Shown: piece after piece, positions 1-4,709 of the stretch | How the letters are laid out: the number at the start of each line of letters is the position of its first letter | Position numbering within the stretch: position 1 is the stretch's first letter | Assembly (NCBI GenBank): GCA_946537565.1 | Contig: CAMNFW010000098.1 | Location: forward strand, 1-7,587 | DNA: 7,587 nucleotides | Origin: an uncultured Ruminococcus sp. | GTDB lineage: Bacteria; Bacillota; Clostridia; Oscillospirales; Ruminococcaceae | Direction of reading: 5' to 3' | Program-made: the position numbers and the translations under genes | The notes under the pieces: generated by a model | The model's input: only the letters and a program-made list of their open reading frames with translations | Database searches by the model: none | What the model was told of the DNA's origin: nothing

Positions 1-1538
1 GAAGCCGGGCGGCGTTTTTTATTAAGCTGAACTCTTGTGCGCTTGATAGCCTTGGAGAGAACCCTGACAGCCTCGTCCTGACCGAGAACACGTTTTTTGA
101 GATTATCTTCCAGCTTAGCGATCTTAAGGAATTCAGACTCAGCGATCTTGCTGGCAGGGATACCGGTCCAAAGCTCAACAACTCTGGTGATATCTTCTTC
201 TGCAACGTTAACGTTTTCGGCGATATCCTTGATTTTATCAGCGGCATCACGGGCATGGATAAGCTTGCCTTTGACCTCAGCGAGCGCCTTGTAATCCGGT
301 TCATTTTGTTCAGAGAGGGATTTTTCGAGACCCTCCAGCACCTTGATCTCTTTTTGCAGCTTAGCGTACTCAGCGATCTCAGGTGTACGGATATTAGCAT
401 GAGCGCAGCCCTCATCCAGCAGGTCGATAGCTTTATCCGGCAGGAAGCGGTCGGTGATATATCTTTCAGACAGCACAGCGCAGGCTCTTATGAGATAGTC
501 AGAGATATGGACTTTATGGTAATCCTCATAGTATTTCTTGATACCCAGGAGGACGTTAACGGTATCCTCGATAGTTGGCTCAGCGACAGTTACAGGCTGG
601 AAACGTCTTTCGAGGGCAGAATCCTTTTCGATATACTTTCTGTACTCACCGAAAGTGGTAGCACCGATAACCTGGATCTCGCCGCGGGAGAGGGCAGGTT
701 TCAGCAGGTTGCCGGCATTCATTGAGCCTTCGGAGTCGCCGGCGCCCACCAGGTTATGAACCTCATCAATGAAGAGGATGATATTACCTTCAGCCTTTAC
801 TTCGTCCACAAGTCCCTTAACACGGCTCTCAAACTGTCCACGGAACTGAGTACCAGCCAGCAGAGCTGTGAGGTCGAGGAGAAAAACTTTTTTATCTGCG
901 ATATTCATTGGAACATTGCCGTCATTGATTCTCTGGGCGATACCCTCAGCAATAGCAGTTTTACCAACGCCTGGGTCACCGATAAGGCATGGATTATTTT
1001 TAGTTCTTCTGGAGAGGATCTGGATGACACGGTTGATCTCCTTATCTCTGCCGATTATTCTGTCCATAGCGCCCTCAGCGGCTTTTTGTGAGAGGTTAGT
1101 GCAGTAGGTATTAAGGAAGCGCATATCCGAATTTTTCTTGCCTTTTTTTCTTCCGAACAGACCGCCAATTTTTCTTTTGCTGTTATCGTTGTCTGAATCC
1201 TCGCCGAGCATATCAGCAGCGGAATTTTCAGGTTCATTATTTTCATCTTCATCAGACTGCTTATTATCCATACCAAACATATTTCCCAGAAAATCCGGCA
1301 TAACGCCTGAACCGCCCATTTCAAAGGCATCTCCGTCCAGCATATTCATCATCTGGTTAGACAGCATATCAACATCATCATCGGTAATACCGAGCTTTTC
1401 CATATAATCTGACACCTGCGGTATTTTCTTATCACGGGCGCAGACGAGGCAAAGTCCCTCATTTTTCTTTTCATTGCCCTGCACCGAAGTGATAAACACC
1501 ACGGCAGGTCTTTTCTTGCAGTTACTGCACATTATCAT
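1..1538 (-). CDS. ClpE-like Hsp100/Clp ATPase, C-terminal part cut off by window edge
   Basis: Hsp100 unfoldase subunit, expected to feed unfolded proteins to ClpP in the cytoplasm. About 512 codons are visible. Residues 4-33 form a CX2C-X22-CX2C zinc-finger-like motif. Residues 56-119 are a Met-rich, strongly acidic linker, followed by a Lys/Arg-rich patch at 121-135. The first AAA domain has Walker A GDPGVGKT at 187-194, pore loop GTQFRG near 229-234 (Phe where ClpC usually has Tyr), Walker B ending D258-E259 and the arginine-finger stretch ALERRFQP near 308-315. A short middle region of about 60 residues follows, then VVELWTGIP. The frame leaves the window just before the expected second AAA domain. 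No double Clp_N repeat is present, so the layout matches ClpE better than ClpC or ClpA. The ATG at 1538 lies 10 bases after AAAAGGAGG; a second ATG at 1532 is less well placed. No CtsR heptad repeat or CIRCE element was seen upstream. Confidence 0.93.
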   Translation of the reverse strand, partial: MIMCSNCKKRPAVVFITSVQGNEKKNEGLCLVCARDKKIPQVSDYMEKLGITDDDVDMLSNQMMNMLDGDAFEMGGSGVMPDFLGNMFGMDNKQSDEDENNEPENSAADMLGEDSDNDNSKRKIGGLFGRKKGKKNSDMRFLNTYCTNLSQKAAEGAMDRIIGRDKEINRVIQILSRRTKNNPCLIGDPGVGKTAIAEGIAQRINDGNVPMNIADKKVFLLDLTALLAGTQFRGQFESRVKGLVDEVKAEGNIILFIDEVHNLVGAGDSEGSMNAGNLLKPALSRGEIQVIGATTFGEYRKYIEKDSALERRFQPVTVAEPTIEDTVNVLLGIKKYYEDYHKVHISDYLIRACAVLSERYITDRFLPDKAIDLLDEGCAHANIRTPEIAEYAKLQKEIKVLEGLEKSLSEQNEPDYKALAEVKGKLIHARDAADKIKDIAENVNVAEEDITRVVELWTGIPASKIAESEFLKIAKLEDNLKKRVLGQDEAVRVLSKAIKRTRVQLNKKRRPA

Positions 1539-1572
1539 CTGGCAGGTTCCTCCTTTTGAGTTTGTTATTTCA

Positions 1573-1617
1573 CTGGGGAAAACCCTTTTGAAAAAGGGGT
1601 CTTCCCCAGACCCCTTT
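1573..1617 (-). repeat. Near-palindromic GC-rich element with two competing hairpins in the clp leader
   Basis: Bases 1573-1609 form a 37-base near-palindrome. CTGGGGAA pairs with TTCCCCAG, and inner stems of ACCC/GGGT and TTT/AAA surround a 3-base loop, with two mismatched or wobble positions. Read on the minus strand, bases 1617-1593 can instead form a 9-bp stem, AAAGGGGTC with GACCCCTTT around a 7-base loop, with a run of five T at 1595-1591. The two folds share bases and exclude each other. A smaller palindrome, CTGAAACTTTCAG, lies beside it at 1619-1631. From memory, similar elements are scattered through Ruminococcus-type genomes; that was not searched. It could be a dispersed repeat, a terminator for the upstream genes, or a clp attenuator. 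Confidence 0.6.
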
Positions 1618-1650
1618 CCTGAAACTTTCAGCTTCGTGGTGAAGGGAAGT

Positions 1651-1679
1651 ATTATATCGTAACATCAGACAGCTGAAAT
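1651..1679 (-). promoter_or_regulatory. Candidate promoter for the clp gene
   Basis: A perfect TATAAT lies at 1656-1651 on the minus strand. With a 17-base spacer the -35 is ATTTCA (1679-1674), only 3 of 6 to consensus. A better CTGACA lies 22 bases away, too far for a normal promoter. Transcription would start near 1644 and give a leader of about 105 bases that includes the hairpin element. The call rests on the -10 match and on the 179-base gap to the upstream gene. Confidence 0.35.
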
Positions 1680-1717
1680 GTCAGCTGGGTGGAATTGGGC
1701 GTGGATATATGCGAGGT

Positions 1718-2611
1718 TTATTTCTTTGAAGCGAATTCATAGAAATATTTGAACAGAATTGATTTATCTATAGCTTCGTGGTTGAAGAACAGCATTTCAT
1801 TACTGCCGAGAATCACATAAAGTCTTATCATAACGGCGATGACGAAAATGATAACTCCGCCCTTGAAAATGCCGATGAATCCGCCGGCAACATGAGAGCC
1901 GATACCGTCAGCGTCAGCGTCCTTTGTCATAGCCTTTATCAGGAACAGCGTAGCCACGAATACTATGGCGAAGAGTATGATAAAGCTTACCAGACGGACA
2001 ATATCCTTGTAAGCATCAGCGGTAAGGTTTTCGGAGATATACTTTGCGGCATCTCTCATAGATTCCTTATCGCAGAGCAGGGGGGCCAGTTCGTCCATAA
2101 GCTCCGGATTATCCTTAAGCTTCTGACCGGCACTTTCTGCGGCATACTTGCTGAGTTCTTTTGAAAGCAGACTGCTGAGAACCTTGCGGAAACCTTCATG
2201 GACTTCATCATAGAGGATCTGATCTTCAGCAGCTTTTTTGCCGTTGACATTGTTTATGTATTTTACCAGTTCACCGTCAACGTCCTCGCCATTTTCAAAT
2301 ATCTTAGTGATCTTGCCCTGGTCGGCATTAATGAAGTAGCTGAGGTTTTCGAGGTAATTATCGGTCTCCTGAATGAAAGCCTCATTGTTGAGACATTTCT
2401 GTATTTTTGAGGTATTAGAGCCGCTGATGCTGGAGTTATAGATACCCTCAGCTATAGAGCCGCTTACGGCAAAAGCGATTATCAGAGCAAGTGCATAGCT
2501 GACAAGTGAGACCAATGCTCTTATCCAGCCTTTTTTACCTGATATGAACACGCATATCAGTACAGCTGCAAGAGCGATAACATCATAAAACCACCAAAAT
2601 TCTGAACCCAT
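1718..2611 (-). CDS. CvpA-family membrane protein with a large inserted loop
   Basis: Integral membrane protein resembling the colicin V production (CvpA) family, whose biochemical role is not settled. Four membrane segments are visible at about 7-24, 33-53, 204-227 and 243-268. The family look is in the N-terminal pattern (D10, then SGKKGWIRALVSLVSYALAL) and in the glycine-rich GGFIGIFKGG near 243-252. At 297 residues it is much longer than typical CvpA proteins of about 160-180 residues. The extra length is a polar, mostly helical stretch at 54-203. Positively charged SGKKG between helices 1 and 2 suggests that loop is inside, which puts the 54-203 domain and the C-terminus outside. It lies 45 bases after the DUF5711-like gene and is probably cotranscribed with it. 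The ATG at 2611 has only a weak adjacent GGA; the strong AAGGAGG lies 34 bases away across a hairpin. Family assignment is good; function is not inferable. Confidence 0.85.
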   Translation of the reverse strand: MGSEFWWFYDVIALAAVLICVFISGKKGWIRALVSLVSYALALIIAFAVSGSIAEGIYNSSISGSNTSKIQKCLNNEAFIQETDNYLENLSYFINADQGKITKIFENGEDVDGELVKYINNVNGKKAAEDQILYDEVHEGFRKVLSSLLSKELSKYAAESAGQKLKDNPELMDELAPLLCDKESMRDAAKYISENLTADAYKDIVRLVSFIILFAIVFVATLFLIKAMTKDADADGIGSHVAGGFIGIFKGGVIIFVIAVMIRLYVILGSNEMLFFNHEAIDKSILFKYFYEFASKK

Positions 2612-2653
2612 AGTTTTTTTCCAGGTGAACAGTGGATCACCCGGACCTCCTTT
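2609..2653 (-). promoter_or_regulatory. Split ribosome binding site: SD, 9-bp hairpin, then ATG of the cvpA-like gene
   Basis: On the minus strand AAAGGAGG (2653-2646) is followed directly by a 9-bp stem, 2645-2637 paired with 2628-2620. The arms are TCCGGGTGA and TCACCTGGA, with one G-U pair and an 8-base loop. Eight bases (AAAAAACT) then lead to the ATG at 2611. Linear SD-to-ATG distance is 34 bases. With the stem folded it is about 8, near the usual optimum. The stem also buries an out-of-frame GTG at 2640. Phage T4 gene 38 is the known precedent for a hairpin bridging a distant SD. The structure is read from the sequence; its use in translation is inferred. Confidence 0.55.
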
Positions 2654-2656
2654 CGT

Positions 2657-3826
2657 TTAACTGTTGTAATCTATTCTATCTATTTTATTGAAGCCTTTGA
2701 GGAAAATATACTCCTCACTTCTTACGAATCCAGTATATGAATCATTGATCCTTGCGGTAGAACGGAGACTGCCGCTGAAATCATAGGCGAGGATTTTTCC
2801 TGAACACATAATGTAAGCCAGGTCATTTTCGACAGTAACGTCGATGAGGGGTTCGCCCATATTAATGACAGTAGGTTCGGAGTTTCCGTCCTTGAAGAGT
2901 ACAGCCTGATACATACGCCGGTCGTAGTTATTGATTATTACAGCAGAATTTCCGCCGCTGCTTGAGCCGCCGGCGAGGTCGCCGTCGTATTTATAGTAGG
3001 AGCTGATCTGACCTTTGCCGTCAACGTAGCCGCAGGCATCAATTCCGAGGACGAAAGCGCCATTATCGAATCCGAACACATCAAGTCCCAGAGTATCAAT
3101 ACCGGGAGAAGTCCAATTTTCGCCGCTTTCATGGGTATTTATCTCCTGCACAGAAGTGACCATAGCGCCGTTTTCAGCGTAAACATAGCTGACCACGCAT
3201 TCAGAGCTGTCCTCTTTGAAGGAGATATCGTTGACACGTTCGATACATTTTCGCTGATAAATAACATTACCTTTTTTATCGAATATCTGTATTTCGCAGT
3301 CATAGTTTTCGGAGGTGATAACAACAGCAGTGTTACCCTCCTTGCTAAGACGGGCGAAGAGGATATTAGCGGAATCGAAGGAACCGGAGTAGACCACACC
3401 GTTTATATCCTCCACGGCGAATTCATTTCCGCCGCTTTCAAAGATAAGGAATCTTCCATTATCGGTTTCCATGATGGGGTTAGTAAGAGCGTGCTGCCGT
3501 CGTTTTATGAGAGCGCCCTCGGTGTTGTAGAAGTATATGTAGGCATCGCTGAGGACAGCAACGGTATCCTTTGAATAACCCAGCTGGTAGCTGTTTTCGC
3601 CGCTGACCTCGATAGGAAAGTTTCCGCTGGCGAGTTCGCCGTCATTGACGATAGTCTGATAATGGTCACTTATACCCTTAAGCTTAGGGTACCAGGTTTC
3701 TCTTGTGAAATACAGTGCGGTCAGCGCCCCGGCAATGAGAAGGAATACAATAAAGCGGACAAGCCGTTTTCTTCGCTTCTTTTTATTTTTCAGCTCAACG
3801 ATATCGTTGGCATCATACATGGGCAA
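2657..3826 (-). CDS. DUF5711-like single-pass membrane protein with beta-propeller-like outer domain
   Basis: 389 residues. A short basic cytoplasmic N-terminus (KNKKKRRKR, 13-21) precedes one membrane segment at about 22-40, so the rest should lie outside the cell. Residues 75-389 consist of repeated units of about 35-45 residues, each with short hydrophobic strands and a turn such as YNTEGAL, DINGVV, DKKGNVI, VDGKGQI, FKDGNSE or DFSGSL. This gives roughly seven or eight blade-like repeats, like WD40 or PQQ propellers but without their signature residues. I recall this layout as DUF5711 of Clostridia, next to CvpA-like genes; no profile search was possible. No catalytic motif is visible. Start choice: TTG at 3826 is 8 bases after AAAGGAGG, whereas ATG at 3820 is 14 bases away, so TTG is slightly preferred and the difference is two residues. 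It is the first gene of a likely pair with the CvpA-like gene. Confidence 0.8.
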   Translation of the reverse strand: MPMYDANDIVELKNKKKRRKRLVRFIVFLLIAGALTALYFTRETWYPKLKGISDHYQTIVNDGELASGNFPIEVSGENSYQLGYSKDTVAVLSDAYIYFYNTEGALIKRRQHALTNPIMETDNGRFLIFESGGNEFAVEDINGVVYSGSFDSANILFARLSKEGNTAVVITSENYDCEIQIFDKKGNVIYQRKCIERVNDISFKEDSSECVVSYVYAENGAMVTSVQEINTHESGENWTSPGIDTLGLDVFGFDNGAFVLGIDACGYVDGKGQISSYYKYDGDLAGGSSSGGNSAVIINNYDRRMYQAVLFKDGNSEPTVINMGEPLIDVTVENDLAYIMCSGKILAYDFSGSLRSTARINDSYTGFVRSEEYIFLKGFNKIDRIDYNS

Positions 3827-3953
3827 TGCAGCCGCCTCCTTTCGATATTGTTCTGTTCTACATTAAATTTTTATAAGATGAATGAGTGAAAACAGATTTA
3901 TGAAAGGCTGCATAAGAAAAAGCAGCGATCCATAAAATATAAACAGCGGAATA
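3827..3953 (-). promoter_or_regulatory. A+T-rich gap with candidate promoter for the DUF5711-like and cvpA-like genes
   Basis: This 127-base gap separates truA from the next gene. The best promoter is TTCACT (3890-3885), a 17-base spacer and TTTAAT (3867-3862), matching consensus at 4/6 and 5/6. An overlapping TATAAA at 3875-3870 lacks a good -35. The gene's strong AAAGGAGG lies at 3842-3835. No operator-like dyad was recognised. If this promoter is inactive, the two genes would depend on read-through from truA. Confidence 0.3.
3907..3926 (-). terminator. Weak terminator-like hairpin after truA
   Basis: A 5-bp stem GCTGC/GCAGC with a 10-base loop lies 28 bases after the truA stop. It is followed on the minus strand by CTTTCATAAATC rather than a true T run. 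It would be at best a weak terminator or a pause site, so partial read-through into the next genes is likely. Confidence 0.18.
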
Positions 3954-4709
3954 CTATTTAAGCATCTCCTCCATTGAGTAGAAAACTCTGTTCAGGTAAA
4001 GGCCGTGAGCCATAGCAGTTCTGCCGGCTTTAAGGCGGTCTTTTGCGGCGAGGATATCGGGCAGGCTGTCCGGTGGGATCCTGCCTTCATTGATATCGAG
4101 GAGGGTGCCTGTGATTATCCTAATCATATTATACAGAAAACCGTCGCCTTTTACAAGCATTATCACAGAATCACCATTATTTTCTATGTCAAGTGAATAT
4201 ATTGTCCTTATGGTTGTGGATACATTTGTACAGTCGGCACAGAAGGAAGCGAAGTCGTGAGTGCCAATAAGACATTCCGCAGCATTTTTTGCTTTTTCTG
4301 TATCGAATTTCCTGCGGTAATGGAGAGCCAGGTCGGTGGAAAAAGGGTCTTTGGATTCATTGCAGTGGAGCCGGTACATATACTCCTTTCCCACGCAGTC
4401 GAACCGGGCATGAAAATCAAGGGGAGCATCCTCACAGCTGAGGATAGAGATATCATCAGGCAGCTCACCGTTTACTCCACGGCAGAAGCCAAGACAGCTT
4501 ATCCGGCTGCTGGTCTTTACATTGAAACAGAACTGTTTTGCATGAACACCGGTATCTGTCCGGGAACAGCCGGTAATGGAGATTTTTTCGTTCAGGACTT
4601 TGGAGAGTGCCTTTTCCAGCATCTCCTGCACAGTAACGGCATTGTTCTGTATCTGGAAGCCGTGATAATTAGTTCCCCTGTACGCTGTCATCACTTTCAG
4701 GTTTCTCAA
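3954..4709 (-). CDS. truA: tRNA pseudouridine(38-40) synthase TruA
   Basis: Converts uridines 38-40 in the anticodon arm of tRNAs to pseudouridine. The 251-residue product matches the family's usual 245-270. Near the N-terminus is YRGTNYHGFQIQ (10-21; most TruA have HGWQ). The catalytic motif GCSRTDTGVHA (47-57) carries Asp52. KEYMYR at 108-113 holds the conserved active-site tyrosine, GDGFLYNMIR starts at 188, and AGRTAMAHGLYL starts at 228. The start is TTG at 4709, six bases after GAGGAGG, where the family's N-terminal strand begins. The same frame stays open upstream to an ATG at 4916, but that 69-residue extension has no TruA similarity and lies inside the yfhO-like gene. The coding region overlaps that gene's end by 41 bases in another frame, so translation is probably coupled. 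Confidence 0.95.
   Translation of the reverse strand: MRNLKVMTAYRGTNYHGFQIQNNAVTVQEMLEKALSKVLNEKISITGCSRTDTGVHAKQFCFNVKTSSRISCLGFCRGVNGELPDDISILSCEDAPLDFHARFDCVGKEYMYRLHCNESKDPFSTDLALHYRRKFDTEKAKNAAECLIGTHDFASFCADCTNVSTTIRTIYSLDIENNGDSVIMLVKGDGFLYNMIRIITGTLLDINEGRIPPDSLPDILAAKDRLKAGRTAMAHGLYLNRVFYSMEEMLK

Noticed and set aside
96..400. Repeated CTCAGCGATC-like words in the first 400 bases
   Set aside because: They fall in frame in the clp gene and reflect repeated Ile-Ala-Glu type codons, not a repeat array.
255..725. 156-codon open frame on the plus strand
   Set aside because: It lies wholly antisense to the clp gene's AAA domain. It shows no domain and has no ribosome binding site.
1670..1687. 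7-bp inverted repeat CAGCTGA/TCAGCTG after the cvpA-like stop as a terminator
   Set aside because: The stem is short and no T run follows on the minus strand, so termination is not supported. It may still be a minor protein-binding dyad.
1539..1717. CtsR heptad repeat or CIRCE element before the clp gene
   Set aside because: No GGTCAAA tandem repeat and no TTAGCACTC/GAGTGCTAA pair was found on either strand.
3131..3574. 147-codon plus-strand frame opposite the DUF5711-like gene
   Set aside because: Shadow of a well-supported minus-strand gene with a strong SD and a membrane anchor.
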